A DNA stretch of 64,000 nt from Sphingomonas sp. S2-65 (GCF_021513175.1 NZ_CP090953.1:496001-560000); one strand, 5' to 3'. Positions 34,758 through 44,773 are shown, counted from the stretch's first letter. Numbers and translations are program-made. The notes: generated from the sequence alone by a model not told the origin.

Positions 34758-37543
34758 CAGAACTGAGTCCCTACGTTGAAAGTGATAAGCTTGTTATCAT
34801 CGCCTTCGTTCTTGAGCAGCGCCTTGGCGACGTCGATGCGCAAGGGGCCGAAGGGCGAATTCCAGTTGACGCCGAAGCCGACCGACAGGCGCGGACGCGC
34901 GGAGTCGCCGACATAGCGCTCGAAGAATGGCGTAGTAGGCACGTTGGCGATCGGATTGATCGACGTACCGACGCACGGCGCGCCTGCCGTCGCGGCATAG
35001 CCAACCTGACAGGTGGTCGTGACCGTCGTCACGCCGCCGGCGAAGTAGAGCTGGTTGTTGGCCGCGTCCTTGAGGAAGTTATCCTTGGGCAGCAGCGTCG
35101 GCGAACCGTCGCCGTTGAACAGCAGCTTGCCGGTAGCGTCCGTCGCCTGAGCGAACTCGATGGTCTTTTGCGGACGGGTGATGTTGAACAGGCTGCCCGC
35201 CATCACATAGATGGAGGGACGCAGGCCCAGTTCCTGTGCACCGGCGCCGAGCGGGATCTCCAGCTCGGCCTTGGTCAGGTAATACGCCTTGCCGCCGATC
35301 GCGTCGTCGATGATCTGGTCGCGGTCGTCCACCAGAAGCTGCGTCCCGGTAAGCGGATCGCCGGTGAAGCCGATGCGCTGCACGCGCGGACCCACGCCGC
35401 GGATGTCGAAGCCGCGGAACTGCGGCTCGCCCAGATAGAAGCGGTCGGTGATCCGGACCGGGTCGATGCCCTCGCCCCGGCTCTTCTCCAGGCTATGGAT
35501 ATAGCCACCCTCCGCCGAGAGCGAGAAGATGAAGTTGCCGCCGAGGTTCCAGTACTTGTCGCCATCGATGCGGGCCCGGGCATATTTGACGTCGCCACCG
35601 AGGCCGGCAAAGTCCGCGCCGAGCGTCAGGCGCTCACCGCGTGTCGGGCGCAGGCGGCTGTTGAGGCTATCGTAGATCAACGAAACGCCGACCAGCGACG
35701 TCAGGCGGTTGCCTACGGCCTCGCAATAATAGCGGCCAGCCCGGAGCGGGTCGCACTCGGAGATGCCGTCGCCGTCAATGTCGGAATAGAAGCTGCCCTT
35801 GTCGAGGGTCACGTCATCCTGCGCCAGCTGATAGCGGCCCGACAACGTCCAATATTCCGTCAGCGGCACGCCGGCGACGACCTGGAAGCCGGTCGAGACC
35901 TGGCTGTACGTCGTGCTGCGGTCGGAACCGATATAGTTGAACGCGTTATAGTCGCGGCGGAAGATCGTCCCGCCGAGCGCGACATTGCTGTCGAACAGAT
36001 ACGGCTCGGTGAAGCCCAGTTCGATCGACTTCGAATAGCTCGAATAGTCGACCGAGGCTGACACGGTCTGGCCCTTGCCGCGGAAGTTGCGCTGGCGGAT
36101 CGAGGCCTGGAGAATGAACTGCTCGAGGCTCGAGAAGCCCGCAGACAGCGTCAGTTCGCCATTGGCCCGTTCCTCGACATTCGCGGCCAGCACGATGCGG
36201 TCCGGAGTCGAGCCTTCCTTGCGCTCGATCTCGAACTTGTCCTGGAAATAGCCCAGGCTGTTGATGCGATCCTGCGAGCGCTTCACCAGGAAGGTGTTGA
36301 ACGCGTCGCCTTCAGCCACCCGCATTTCGCGGCGGATGACCTTGTCCTGGGTCTGACGGTTGCCGGTGATGTCGATCCGCTCGATGTACGTACGATTGGC
36401 TTCCGCGATGCGGAAGTTCATCGTCATCGTCAGGCTCTCACGGTCGCGCTGGAATTCGGGACGAACGTCGGCAAAGGCATAGCCGAACGCGCCGGCGGTT
36501 TCGCTGAGCTGCTCGACCGTGTCCTCGACCGCCTTGGCGTTGTACCACGCGCCTTCCTTGATCGAGAGCGCGGTGGCGAGCTTCTTGTCGTCGAAATCAC
36601 GGATCGCGCTGTCGACGGTGACCGGGCCGAACTTATAGCGCGGACCTTCCTCGACCACATAAGTGATGATGAAGTCGCGCTTGTCGGGGGTAAGCTCCGC
36701 CACCGCCGAGATCACGCGGAAGTCGGCATAGCCGTTGGTCAGGTAGAACTGGCGCAGCTTCTGCTGGTCATAGGCCAAGCGATCCTGGTCGTACGATGTG
36801 TTCGAGCTGAGCAGGTTCTTCAGGCTGGACGTCTTGGTCGCCATCTCGCCGCGCAGCTGACCGTCCGAAAACACCTCGTTGCCGATGATGTTGATCTGGC
36901 GGACCTTGGACTTCGGACCCTCGTTGATCTCGAAGATCACGTCGACGCGGTTCTGGTCGAGGCTGACCATCTTGGGCTGGACGTTCGCTGCGAAGCGGCC
37001 CTGCCGGCGATAAAGCTCGACGATCCGGGCCACGTCCGCGCGAACCGCGGTGCGCGTGAAGATCTGGCGCGGCGCCAGCTTCACTTCCTTGAGGATCTTG
37101 TCGTTCTTCAGGCGCTTGTTGCCCTCAAACACGACACGGTTGATGACCGGATTTTCCTTGATGCGGATGATCAGGTCGCCAGTTACCGCACCGTCGATCT
37201 CGACGTCGGCGAGCAGGTCCGACGCGAGCAGGTCCTTGATGGCCTGATCGATCGTTTCGTTGGTGTAGCTCTCTCCTACCCTCAACCGGGTATAGGACAG
37301 CACCGTCTCGGATTCGATACGCTGCGAGCCCTCGACCCGAAGCGAGCGGACGGTACGTGCTTCCTGAGACGGCACCACGGGTGCAGCCGGTTGCTGCGCG
37401 GCAGGCGCAGCCTGCTGAGCAGCGGGTTGCGGTGCGGGCGCAGGACGGCGAGCGGCCTGGGCGTGTGCCGTTCCCGAGAGCATCGTGCCCGCGAGAAGCA
37501 CCGCCACTGCGCGTGTGCCGAGATTACCAGTCTTGATATTCAC
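34757..37543 (-). CDS. bamA: Outer-membrane assembly factor BamA
   Basis: Core of the beta-barrel assembly machine, 928 aa from the GTG at 37543 (signal peptide cleaved after AHA; GGGG upstream). An Ala/Pro/Gln-rich linker (30-60) precedes five POTRA domains (about 65-400) and a 16-strand barrel with the conserved loop-6 motif in FRGFDIRGVGPR and terminal Phe. Two surface loops are unusual. One contains DIDGDGISECD (codons at 35750-35782) and a second Cys 11 residues later. Another has Cys pairs in TTTCQVGYAATAGAPCVG. Both may be disulfide-bonded. Confidence 0.95.
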   Translation of the reverse strand: MNIKTGNLGTRAVAVLLAGTMLSGTAHAQAARRPAPAPQPAAQQAAPAAQQPAAPVVPSQEARTVRSLRVEGSQRIESETVLSYTRLRVGESYTNETIDQAIKDLLASDLLADVEIDGAVTGDLIIRIKENPVINRVVFEGNKRLKNDKILKEVKLAPRQIFTRTAVRADVARIVELYRRQGRFAANVQPKMVSLDQNRVDVIFEINEGPKSKVRQINIIGNEVFSDGQLRGEMATKTSSLKNLLSSNTSYDQDRLAYDQQKLRQFYLTNGYADFRVISAVAELTPDKRDFIITYVVEEGPRYKFGPVTVDSAIRDFDDKKLATALSIKEGAWYNAKAVEDTVEQLSETAGAFGYAFADVRPEFQRDRESLTMTMNFRIAEANRTYIERIDITGNRQTQDKVIRREMRVAEGDAFNTFLVKRSQDRINSLGYFQDKFEIERKEGSTPDRIVLAANVEERANGELTLSAGFSSLEQFILQASIRQRNFRGKGQTVSASVDYSSYSKSIELGFTEPYLFDSNVALGGTIFRRDYNAFNYIGSDRSTTYSQVSTGFQVVAGVPLTEYWTLSGRYQLAQDDVTLDKGSFYSDIDGDGISECDPLRAGRYYCEAVGNRLTSLVGVSLIYDSLNSRLRPTRGERLTLGADFAGLGGDVKYARARIDGDKYWNLGGNFIFSLSAEGGYIHSLEKSRGEGIDPVRITDRFYLGEPQFRGFDIRGVGPRVQRIGFTGDPLTGTQLLVDDRDQIIDDAIGGKAYYLTKAELEIPLGAGAQELGLRPSIYVMAGSLFNITRPQKTIEFAQATDATGKLLFNGDGSPTLLPKDNFLKDAANNQLYFAGGVTTVTTTCQVGYAATAGAPCVGTSINPIANVPTTPFFERYVGDSARPRLSVGFGVNWNSPFGPLRIDVAKALLKNEGDDNKLITFNVGTQF

Positions 37544-37620
37544 ATCCCACCCCAAGTCGGATTTCGAGAAATGCCGCTGCCCATGCGACGCCGGAACATA
37601 CTGCCCCTGCCTTAACCGCT

Positions 37621-38754
37621 TCAGCCGATCAAGCCGGCCAAGTTTCGCCACAAGCCCAATGCTCCAAGATCATTCAACGTGACCAGCAGCATCGATGCCA
37701 GGATCGCGATCAGACCACCCCGGAAGGCCCATTCCATAACCTGCGGTTCGACCGGGCGACGGCGTACGGCTTCCACTGCATAGAACAGCAAATGCCCGCC
37801 ATCCAGCACCGGCACTGGCAACAGGTTGATGAATCCGAGATTAATCGAGATGAGCGCGATCAGGAAAACGAATTCAGTAGGCCCCAACGCCAGCCGCTCG
37901 CCCGAAACCTGCGCGATCTTGAGCGGGCCACCGAGTTCCGCGACAGAGCGCCGGCCCGTGATGATCTGGCCGAGCCCGTCGAGCGTCATCTGGACTATGT
38001 CGCCCGTCATGCGCATGCCGACCAGCGGCGCTTCCAGGATGTTGACCGACTTCTGCACCGGATCGGCAGGCCCGATGCCGAGGCGGCCGATGCGGAACTC
38101 GTTGCCGAAACGATCGCGTTCCACCCGTACGCCGATGGTCGTATTCACCGAACGTGGTGCGCCACCGCGTTCATAGTCGATCTTCACCGCCTCGCCTGGG
38201 CGCAGCTGCGTGTACTTGACCATGTCGGCATAGGTATCGACCGAGCGGCCACCGAGCCCAGTGATGCGGTCCCCCGGCTGGATGCCCGCCTGAGCGGCGG
38301 CGCTGCCCGGCAGCAGGAAGCCGACCGTGCTGGGCGTGCGATTGTCGCCATATGCCAGCGCGAACGCCGAAAGAATGAGAATCGCGATCAGAAAATTGGC
38401 GATCGGGCCAGCGGCGACGATGATCGCACGCTGCCACAGCGGCTTGGCCTGGAAGGTCTGCGCGCGCTCATGCGCCGGGAGCGACAGCCATTCGGACGAA
38501 GGCTGCGACGCAGGGTTCATGTCGCCGGCGAAACGGACATAGCCACCGAGCGGCAACAAACAGAATTTCCACCGGGTACCGCGACGGTCGGTGATGCCGG
38601 CGAGCTCGCGGCCGAAGCCGATCGAGAACTCCTCGGCCTTCACACCGAACCAGCGGCCGGCGAGGTAATGTCCCATCTCGTGCAGGAATACGAGCGGCCC
38701 GATCACCAGCGCAAAGGCAAGGAGGGTGAGCAGGATGCCGGGCGATTCGATCAA
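37621..38754 (-). CDS. rseP: RseP-type site-2 intramembrane metalloprotease
   Basis: 377 aa zinc protease that cuts membrane-bound anti-sigma factors and remnant signal peptides. HExxH in FLHEMGHYLAGRW (H25, E26, H29), one PDZ domain about 125-200 (GSAAAQAGIQPGDRITGLGG), and the third-helix LDG motif in LLPVPVLDGGH. It starts with TTG, overlapping the dxr stop in TTGA. E. coli RseP has two PDZ domains; one is usual in this class. Confidence 0.94.
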   Translation of the reverse strand: MIESPGILLTLLAFALVIGPLVFLHEMGHYLAGRWFGVKAEEFSIGFGRELAGITDRRGTRWKFCLLPLGGYVRFAGDMNPASQPSSEWLSLPAHERAQTFQAKPLWQRAIIVAAGPIANFLIAILILSAFALAYGDNRTPSTVGFLLPGSAAAQAGIQPGDRITGLGGRSVDTYADMVKYTQLRPGEAVKIDYERGGAPRSVNTTIGVRVERDRFGNEFRIGRLGIGPADPVQKSVNILEAPLVGMRMTGDIVQMTLDGLGQIITGRRSVAELGGPLKIAQVSGERLALGPTEFVFLIALISINLGFINLLPVPVLDGGHLLFYAVEAVRRRPVEPQVMEWAFRGGLIAILASMLLVTLNDLGALGLWRNLAGLIG

Positions 38755-39908
38755 ACGACACAGTCCTTCACACGCTCGACCGCATAGCGGCGTGCCTCGG
38801 CGTCGATCGCAAGCACTGCGTCGAGCGTCTCCGGGGCAGCCGGATCGTAGCGGTCCAGCGTATCGGCAACGATTGCGGCAATTTCAAGAAATCCGACGCT
38901 GCCGGAAAGAAAGCCTGCCACGGCGACTTCGTTGGCGGCATTGAGCACTGCCGGACGCGCACCACCGGCAGCCAAAGCCTCGCGCGCGAGGCGTAATGCC
39001 GGGAATCGGACATAGTCCGGATCCTCGAACTCGAGCCGGCCGACGCGCGCAAGATCCAGCCGCTCACAGGGCGTCTCCATCCGCTCGGGCCAGGCGAGTG
39101 CATAGGCGATGGGGGTGCGCATATCGGGCGTGCCAAGCTGCGCCAACACCGACCCGTCGATATATTCGACCATCGAATGCACCACCGATTGGGCGTGAAC
39201 CAGCACGTCCAGGCGGTCAGCCCCGACCGGAAACAAGTGGAACGCCTCGATCAGCTCGAGCCCCTTGTTCATCATCGTGGCGGAATCGACCGAGATCTTC
39301 GCACCCATCGACCAATTGGGATGCGCCACTGCCTGAGCCGGGGTGATACCGCGCATCGCTTCCAGCGGAGTTTGACGGAACGGACCACCACTGGCCGTGA
39401 GGATGATGCGGTGCACCGCTTTCGGTGCGCTACGATCGAGGCACTGGAATACGGCGTTGTGCTCGGAATCGACCGGCAGCAGCGTGGCTCCATGCGCATG
39501 CGCCGCAGCCATCATGACTGCGCCGGCAGACACCAGCGACTCCTTGTTGGCGAGCGCAACGGTTCCGCCCCCTTCAAGCGCGGCCATGACGGGCTTCAGT
39601 CCTGCCGTGCCGACGATTGCCGCCATGGTCCAGTCGGCGCCCATTCTCGCCGCGTCACACACCGCATCCGCTCCCCCCGCGGCAGCGATGCCGGTCCCGG
39701 CAAGTGCGTCGCGCAGCTGGTCCAGATAGCTGACGTCGGCGACGACGGCGCATCGCGCGTTGGTGCGGATGGCGGCAGCGGCCAGCTTCTCCACGTCGCT
39801 GTTGGCGGTCAGCGCGAGGACCTCGAACGCGTCGCCTGCACGCTCAATCAAGTCGAGCGTCGAACTGCCGACCGAGCCGGTAGCACCTAGGATAGTGATC
39901 TTTTTCAT
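38751..39908 (-). CDS. dxr: 1-deoxy-D-xylulose 5-phosphate reductoisomerase
   Basis: First committed step of the MEP isoprenoid pathway, 385 aa. NADPH-binding ILGATGSVGSSTLDLI at the N terminus; metal and substrate residues in LLPVDSEHNAVFQCL; the flexible-loop region ILTASGGPFRQT and the GAKISVDSATMMNKGLE block. It overlaps cdsA by one base and rseP by four. IspDF at the left edge serves the same pathway; UppS upstream uses its product. Confidence 0.97.
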   Translation of the reverse strand: MKKITILGATGSVGSSTLDLIERAGDAFEVLALTANSDVEKLAAAAIRTNARCAVVADVSYLDQLRDALAGTGIAAAGGADAVCDAARMGADWTMAAIVGTAGLKPVMAALEGGGTVALANKESLVSAGAVMMAAAHAHGATLLPVDSEHNAVFQCLDRSAPKAVHRIILTASGGPFRQTPLEAMRGITPAQAVAHPNWSMGAKISVDSATMMNKGLELIEAFHLFPVGADRLDVLVHAQSVVHSMVEYIDGSVLAQLGTPDMRTPIAYALAWPERMETPCERLDLARVGRLEFEDPDYVRFPALRLAREALAAGGARPAVLNAANEVAVAGFLSGSVGFLEIAAIVADTLDRYDPAAPETLDAVLAIDAEARRYAVERVKDCVV

Positions 39909-40684
39909 CAGGCGACCAAGAGCACCAGCAACGCGGCGATGGGCGCGGCGAACACCAGACCGTCAAGGCGATCGAGGACGCCGCCATGACCGGGAAGCAG
40001 GTTGCTCGAGTCCTTGACCCCGGCCTGGCGCTTCAAATAGCTTTCATACAAGTCGCCTGCCTGTGAAAACGCGCCGAGCACGGGCGTGGCAAGCGCGAGC
40101 GCAGCCGGCAGATCGAACAGCCGGACGAGCACGAACGCAAACACCGTCCCCGCGATCACTCCGCCGATGAAGCCGGCCCAGGTCTTGTTCGGGCTGATCC
40201 GCGGCGCAAGCTTGGGCCCGCCGATCGCACGGCCGGCGAAATAGGCGCCGGTGTCACAGGCCCAGACCAACGCCATTGCCCAGAATGTCAGAAGCAGCCC
40301 TTGCTCCGCTCGCTCGCGGAGCATCAGCAAGGCGAGAATGGGTAAACCGACATAAAGGATGCCGCCGGCCAAGCGCGGACGGCGCGTTACCGCCGCGACG
40401 AAGAAAGCCGCCCCTGTCAGCAGCCCCAGTGCGACGAAGCTGGGCCCGGCGGCAAGGTTCGGCGCCATCACCGCGAGCGGCGCCGACAGCGCATATTGCG
40501 CTATGCGGCGCTGACGCGGTGTAGCGCCAGTGAGCCCTGCCCACTCGCCCATCATGAGAATGCCGGCCACCGCCAGGATCAACCAAAAGCCGAGGCCGCC
40601 GGCCCAAAGCGCCAGCACCGCCAGGCCGATCAGCACGACACCGACCGCTGCCCGGGTGCCGAGCTCTGATGAAGTACGGCTCAC
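39908..40684 (-). CDS. cdsA: Phosphatidate cytidylyltransferase
   Basis: Makes CDP-diacylglycerol, the precursor of all phospholipids. 258 aa from the GTG at 40684, which overlaps the uppS stop (GTGA). Six to eight hydrophobic segments and the family signature YLKRQAGVKDSSNLLPGHGG followed by VLDRLDG. The product feeds PssA and Psd, encoded at 45-47 kb. Confidence 0.95.
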   Translation of the reverse strand: MSRTSSELGTRAAVGVVLIGLAVLALWAGGLGFWLILAVAGILMMGEWAGLTGATPRQRRIAQYALSAPLAVMAPNLAAGPSFVALGLLTGAAFFVAAVTRRPRLAGGILYVGLPILALLMLRERAEQGLLLTFWAMALVWACDTGAYFAGRAIGGPKLAPRISPNKTWAGFIGGVIAGTVFAFVLVRLFDLPAALALATPVLGAFSQAGDLYESYLKRQAGVKDSSNLLPGHGGVLDRLDGLVFAAPIAALLVLLVA

Positions 40685-41412
40685 AGGCCCCCGAACCGGC
40701 GCTGCCGCTTGCCGAATTGCTCGATCGCGGCGGCGAACGCGGCTTCGTCGAAGTCGGGCCACAGCGTATCGACGAAGAGCAACTCGGCATAGGCCGCCTG
40801 CCACAGCAGGAAATTTGAAAGCCGCTGCTCGCCTGAGGTGCGGATCATCAGGTCGAGGGGCGGTAGATCGGCAGTCTCCAAGCCTTCTTCGAAGCGCTGT
40901 TCGTCGATCGCCACCGGATCCAGCGTGCCTGCCTGGACCTGCTCGGCTAGGCGCCTGGCCGCCGACAGGATTTCGGCTTGGGCGCCGTAGTTGAGGGCAA
41001 TCACCAGCGTCGGGCCGGGATTGTTGGCGGTTCGGGCGACCGCAGCGTCGATCATCGCTACCAGATCAGACTGGAGCCGGCGCCAGTCGCCGATGACGCG
41101 GAGCTTGACGCCCTCCAATATGAGCTCCTCGAGCTCGCTGGCCAGGAACTGGCGGAGCAAGCCCATCAGGTCGCGGACTTCATCCTCGGGACGGCGCCAA
41201 TTTTCCGACGAGAAGGCGTAGAGCGTAAGTGCTTCGATACCAAGCTTGCGCGCCGCGCGGCTGATGCGCCGGACGGCTTCCACGCCTTGCCGATGTCCGG
41301 CAATCCGCGGCAGAAAACGCTTCTTCGCCCAGCGCCCGTTGCCGTCCATGATGATCGCAACATGGCGCGGAACGGGCGCGGACGCGAGGCGGGGAGCGAG
41401 CTTAACAGCCAC
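40681..41412 (-). CDS. uppS: Isoprenyl (undecaprenyl diphosphate) transferase
   Basis: cis-Prenyltransferase that makes the C55 lipid carrier of cell-wall synthesis. 243 aa from the GTG at 41412, which has GAGG 6 nt upstream; other weak starts run up to a TTG at 41436. Signature IIMDGNGRWAKKR with the catalytic Asp, ALTLYAFSSENWRR, and the C-terminal DLMIRTSGEQRLSNFLLWQ and ELLFVDTLWPDF. Confidence 0.95.
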   Translation of the reverse strand: MAVKLAPRLASAPVPRHVAIIMDGNGRWAKKRFLPRIAGHRQGVEAVRRISRAARKLGIEALTLYAFSSENWRRPEDEVRDLMGLLRQFLASELEELILEGVKLRVIGDWRRLQSDLVAMIDAAVARTANNPGPTLVIALNYGAQAEILSAARRLAEQVQAGTLDPVAIDEQRFEEGLETADLPPLDLMIRTSGEQRLSNFLLWQAAYAELLFVDTLWPDFDEAAFAAAIEQFGKRQRRFGGL

Positions 41413-41451
41413 GGCCACCCTCGCCCGCCCAGACAAGGCGACGCCTGAGCA

Positions 41452-42009
41452 TCACTTGTTCAGGATTTCCTTTTCCTTGGCCGCCGTAGCGGCATCGATC
41501 TCGGCGATCGTCGCGTCCGTGATTTTCTGTACCTCGGTCTCGTGACGCTTGCGGTCATCCTCGCCGAAGACGCCCTTCTTCTCGTCGGCCTTCAAGCTGT
41601 CATTGCCGTCGCGGCGCACGTTGCGCACAGCGATGCGTGCCTTCTCGGCATATTGGCTAGCGAGCTTGGCAAGCTCCTTGCGGCGCTCCTCGGTCAGATC
41701 AGGGATCGGCAAGCGAAGCGTCTGACCGTCAACGATCGGGTTGAGCCCGAGCCCTGCCGAGCGGATCGCCTTGTCGGCAGGACCGACATTCGACTTATCC
41801 CACACCTGCACCGACAACATGCGCGGCTCTGGCACGGAAACCGTCGCGACCTGGTTCAATGGCATCTGTGCGCCATACACCTCGACCGTGACCGGATCGA
41901 GGAGCGTGGCGGAGGCGCGTCCGGTGCGAAGCCCCCCAAGGTCGTGCTTCAGTGCCTCGACGGCACCGGCCATGCGGCGTTCGATATCGGCTTTGTCGTA
42001 AGCGGCCAT
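41452..42009 (-). CDS. frr: Ribosome recycling factor
   Basis: 185 aa, the standard length, from the ATG at 42009 with AGGAG 6 nt upstream. Three-helix-bundle body with the conserved [32 protein letters not shown] and [19 protein letters not shown]. It splits terminated ribosomes together with EF-G. 17 nt after pyrH. Confidence 0.97.
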   Translation of the reverse strand: MAAYDKADIERRMAGAVEALKHDLGGLRTGRASATLLDPVTVEVYGAQMPLNQVATVSVPEPRMLSVQVWDKSNVGPADKAIRSAGLGLNPIVDGQTLRLPIPDLTEERRKELAKLASQYAEKARIAVRNVRRDGNDSLKADEKKGVFGEDDRKRHETEVQKITDATIAEIDAATAAKEKEILNK

Positions 42010-42026
42010 TATCGGCTCCTGTTCAT

Positions 42027-42752
42027 TCAAGCGGCTTGAGATTGGACGATCGTGGAAGTGCCCTCGCCGCGCAGCACGGCGGCCAGGTTGCCTTCCTCGC
42101 GGATGTTGAACACGACGATCGGAATATGATTGTCACGGCACAGCGCGACCGCGGACGCGTCCATGACCTTGAGATTGTCGGCCAGAACGCGGTCGTAGCT
42201 CAGCGTATCGTACCGCGTGGCCGTCGGCACCTTCTTGGGGTCGGCATCATAGACGCCGTCGACCGAAGTCCCTTTGAACAGCGCGTCACAGTTCATCTCG
42301 GCGGCACGTAGCGCGGCGGTCGTGTCGGTGGTGAAGAAGGGCAGACCGGTGCCGGCGGCGAAGATCACTACGCGGCCCTTCTCCATGTGACGCTCCGCGC
42401 GGCGCCGGACATAGGGTTCGCACACGCTCGCCATCGGGATAGCTGATTGGACGCGGGTCTGGACGCCGATCTTCTCCAGCGCGTTCTGCATGGCGAGTGC
42501 GTTCATCACGGTTGCTAGCATGCCCATATAGTCGGCGCTCGCGCGGTCGAATCCCTGCGCCGCCCCGGCCAGCCCGCGGAAGATGTTGCCGCCGCCGACG
42601 ACCATGCACACTTCAAAACCGGTTTCGGTAGCTTCCTTCACTTCGGCGGCGACGCGGTCGCAGGTCGCGGGATCGATGCCGAACTGGCCCTGCCCCATCA
42701 GCACTTCGCCGGACAATTTAAGCAGGATTCGTTGGAAGCGCGAAGCGGTCAT
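42027..42752 (-). CDS. pyrH: UMP kinase
   Basis: Phosphorylates UMP to UDP in pyrimidine synthesis; amino-acid-kinase fold, 241 aa, hexameric. [11 protein letters not shown] (phosphate loop), [11 protein letters not shown], and the UMP/ATP site [15 protein letters not shown]. It stands between tsf and frr in the conserved bacterial order rpsB-tsf-pyrH-frr. Confidence 0.97.
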   Translation of the reverse strand: MTASRFQRILLKLSGEVLMGQGQFGIDPATCDRVAAEVKEATETGFEVCMVVGGGNIFRGLAGAAQGFDRASADYMGMLATVMNALAMQNALEKIGVQTRVQSAIPMASVCEPYVRRRAERHMEKGRVVIFAAGTGLPFFTTDTTAALRAAEMNCDALFKGTSVDGVYDADPKKVPTATRYDTLSYDRVLADNLKVMDASAVALCRDNHIPIVVFNIREEGNLAAVLRGEGTSTIVQSQAA

Positions 42753-42787
42753 TGGAGCCTAGGATTCGAGGGAACGCAGATAGCGAA

Positions 42788-42817
42788 GCGGCGCGGACCT
42801 TAGAGGTGCCGCGCCGC
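42788..42817. repeat. GC-rich hairpin between tsf and pyrH
   Basis: Perfect 9-bp arms GCGGCGCGG/CCGCGCCGC around a 12-nt loop. There is no T-run, so it is more likely an mRNA stability or processing element than an intrinsic terminator. Confidence 0.45.
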
Positions 42818-42834
42818 CGGAACAAGCAGAGATA

Positions 42835-42868
42835 CCGGGGAGATTCGGTGCAGACCGCTCCTCCCCGG
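42835..42868 (-). terminator. Possible weak terminator after tsf
   Basis: Perfect 8-bp stem CCGGGGAG/CTCCCCGG with an 18-nt loop, 10 bp after the tsf stop. The following bases are only moderately T-rich, so read-through into pyrH is expected. Confidence 0.4.
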
Positions 42869-42877
42869 AGCTTCGGC

Positions 42878-43813
42878 TTACTTGGTGAGACCTGCCGTCG
42901 CAGCCACTTCGGCAGCGAAGTCGCTCTCTTCCTTTTCGATGCCTTCACCGAGCTGGAAGCGGACATAGTCGGTCAGCGTGATGGTCGTGCCGGCATCCTT
43001 GCCCGCCTTGGCGATCACGTCCTGCACCGGCGTCTTGCCGTCCATGACGAACGCCTGGGTGAGGAGCGCGTTCTCCTTCTTGAACTTCTCGACCGGGCCG
43101 TTGAGGATCTTCTCGGCGACCTCGGCGGACTTGCCGACGATCTTGTCCGCATTCTTCTCGCGAAGAATGGCGGATTCGCGCTCGACGACTTCGGGATCGA
43201 GATCGTCAACCGAAAGCGCCAGCGGGAACGCGGCCGCGATGTGCATCGCGATCTGCTTGCCGAGCGGCTCGAGAACGTCAGCGCCGGCATCCGATTCGAG
43301 CGCGACGAGCACGCCGATCTTGCCGAGGCCAGGAGCGGCCGCGTTGTGGACGTAGGGAACCACGGCGCCCTTGGTCACTTCGACCTGCTTGGCGCGGCGG
43401 AGGACCTGGTTCTCGCCAATCGTCGAGATGTTGTTGGTCAGCACCTCTTCGACAGTGCCGCCCTGCGGCAGCTGCGCGGCCTTCAGCGCATCGATGTCGG
43501 CGCCCTGCTCCAGCGCAACGGCGGTCACGTCGCGGACGAAGCCCTGGAAGATCTCGTTCTTGGCGACGAAGTCGGTCTGCGAATTGACTTCGACGGCCAC
43601 GCCCTTGGTGCCGGAGACGGCGACGCCCACCAGGCCTTCAGCGGCGGTGCGGCTCGACTTCTTGGCGGCAGCGGCGAGGCCCTTGGTGCGCAGCCAATCG
43701 ACGGCGGCTTCCATGTCGCCGCTGGTCTCGGCCAGCGCCTTCTTGCAATCCATCATGCCGGCGCCGCTCTTTTCGCGGAGCTCCTTCACGGCTGCTGCAG
43801 TGATCTCTGCCAT
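42878..43813 (-). CDS. tsf: Elongation factor Ts
   Basis: Nucleotide exchange factor for EF-Tu, 311 aa. N-terminal UBA-like domain with [19 protein letters not shown], then the core with [16 protein letters not shown], the TDFV motif that contacts EF-Tu. AAGGA lies upstream of the ATG. The gap to rpsB holds a terminator-like hairpin. Confidence 0.97.
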   Translation of the reverse strand: MAEITAAAVKELREKSGAGMMDCKKALAETSGDMEAAVDWLRTKGLAAAAKKSSRTAAEGLVGVAVSGTKGVAVEVNSQTDFVAKNEIFQGFVRDVTAVALEQGADIDALKAAQLPQGGTVEEVLTNNISTIGENQVLRRAKQVEVTKGAVVPYVHNAAAPGLGKIGVLVALESDAGADVLEPLGKQIAMHIAAAFPLALSVDDLDPEVVERESAILREKNADKIVGKSAEVAEKILNGPVEKFKKENALLTQAFVMDGKTPVQDVIAKAGKDAGTTITLTDYVRFQLGEGIEKEESDFAAEVAATAGLTK

Positions 43814-43830
43814 GTTTCTATCCTTCGGCT

Positions 43831-43870
43831 AAAATTTGGGCGGAGCAGTGCCGTCAAGCCCTGCCCCGCC
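43831..43870 (-). terminator. Terminator-like attenuator between rpsB and tsf
   Basis: On the minus strand GGCGGGGCAG pairs with CTGCTCCGCC (9 of 10) around GGCTTGACGGCA, followed by CAAATTTT. It sits 25 bp after rpsB and ends 17 bp before tsf, so it may reduce tsf transcription relative to rpsB. Confidence 0.5.
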
Positions 43871-43895
43871 CCGATTACGGTTCGATGACGAGAGC

Positions 43896-44717
43896 TTACG
43901 CGTCGATCTGACGCTCGCCCTCGACCGACTGGTTCACTTCCGTGACGGCAGCGGGCGCTTCCGGCTCGCTGATCGCCTCTTCGACGGGGGGCTGCTCGGC
44001 GGCGCCGAAGTCGTAGCCCGAGTTGCGCATCGCGTCCTGGCCACCGCGGGTCGCGGCGATGGCGATCGCCTCGCAATAGAGGCGGATGGCGCGGCTGGCG
44101 TCATCGTTCGCGGGAACCGGGAAGGCGATGCCGTCCGGCGACACGTTCGAATCGAGGATCGCGACGACGGGGATGCCGAGCGTGTTGGCTTCCTTGATCG
44201 CCAGCTCTTCCTTGTTCGCGTCGATCACGAACATGATGTCGGGAACGCCGCCCATGTCACGGATGCCGCCGAGCGAGTTCTCGAGCTTGTCCTTCTCACG
44301 GGTGAGCTGGAGCACTTCCTTCTTGGTGAGGCCGTGCGTGTCGCCCGACAGCTGCTCTTCGAGCGTCTTGAGGCGCTTGATCGAGTTGCTGATGGTCTTC
44401 CAGTTGGTGAGCATGCCGCCCAGCCAGCGATGGTTGACGAAGTGCTGGCCCGAACGGCGCGCCGCGTCTGCGATCGGCTCCTGCGCCTGGCGCTTGGTGC
44501 CGACGAACAGGACCTTGCCGCCCGAAGCGACGGTGGACGACACGAACTCGAGCGCGCGTGCGAAGAGCGGCACGGTCTGCGAGAGGTCGATGATGTGAAC
44601 GCCGTTGCGATCGCCGAAGATGTAGGGCTTCATCTTCGGGTTCCAGCGGTGCGTCTGGTGGCCGAAATGCGCGCCCGATTCGAGCAGCTGCTGCATGGAG
44701 ACGACGGGTGCCGCCAT
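43896..44717 (-). CDS. rpsB: 30S ribosomal protein S2
   Basis: 273 aa. [21 protein letters not shown] and the [16 protein letters not shown] and [15 protein letters not shown] blocks are diagnostic. About 35 C-terminal residues beyond the usual core are acidic and Ala/Pro/Glu-rich, as in other sphingomonads. A strong AAGGAG lies 8 nt before the ATG. It heads the rpsB-tsf-pyrH-frr-uppS-cdsA-dxr-rseP-bamA-skp-fabZ cluster. Confidence 0.97.
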   Translation of the reverse strand: MAAPVVSMQQLLESGAHFGHQTHRWNPKMKPYIFGDRNGVHIIDLSQTVPLFARALEFVSSTVASGGKVLFVGTKRQAQEPIADAARRSGQHFVNHRWLGGMLTNWKTISNSIKRLKTLEEQLSGDTHGLTKKEVLQLTREKDKLENSLGGIRDMGGVPDIMFVIDANKEELAIKEANTLGIPVVAILDSNVSPDGIAFPVPANDDASRAIRLYCEAIAIAATRGGQDAMRNSGYDFGAAEQPPVEEAISEPEAPAAVTEVNQSVEGERQIDA

Positions 44718-44758
44718 AGGGATAACTCCTTCCGGTTGAGCCTCTGGGAAGCGAGTGA

Positions 44759-44773
44759 CCAGGAAGTTCCTGG
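44759..44773 (-). promoter_or_regulatory. Palindrome in the rpsB leader
   Basis: CCAGGAA-C-TTCCTGG on the transcribed sense, perfect 7-bp arms, about 42 nt before the rpsB start. S2 represses its own mRNA in other bacteria through leader structure, so an autoregulatory role is possible. The tight 1-nt centre favours a DNA or dimer site over a simple hairpin. Confidence 0.3.
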
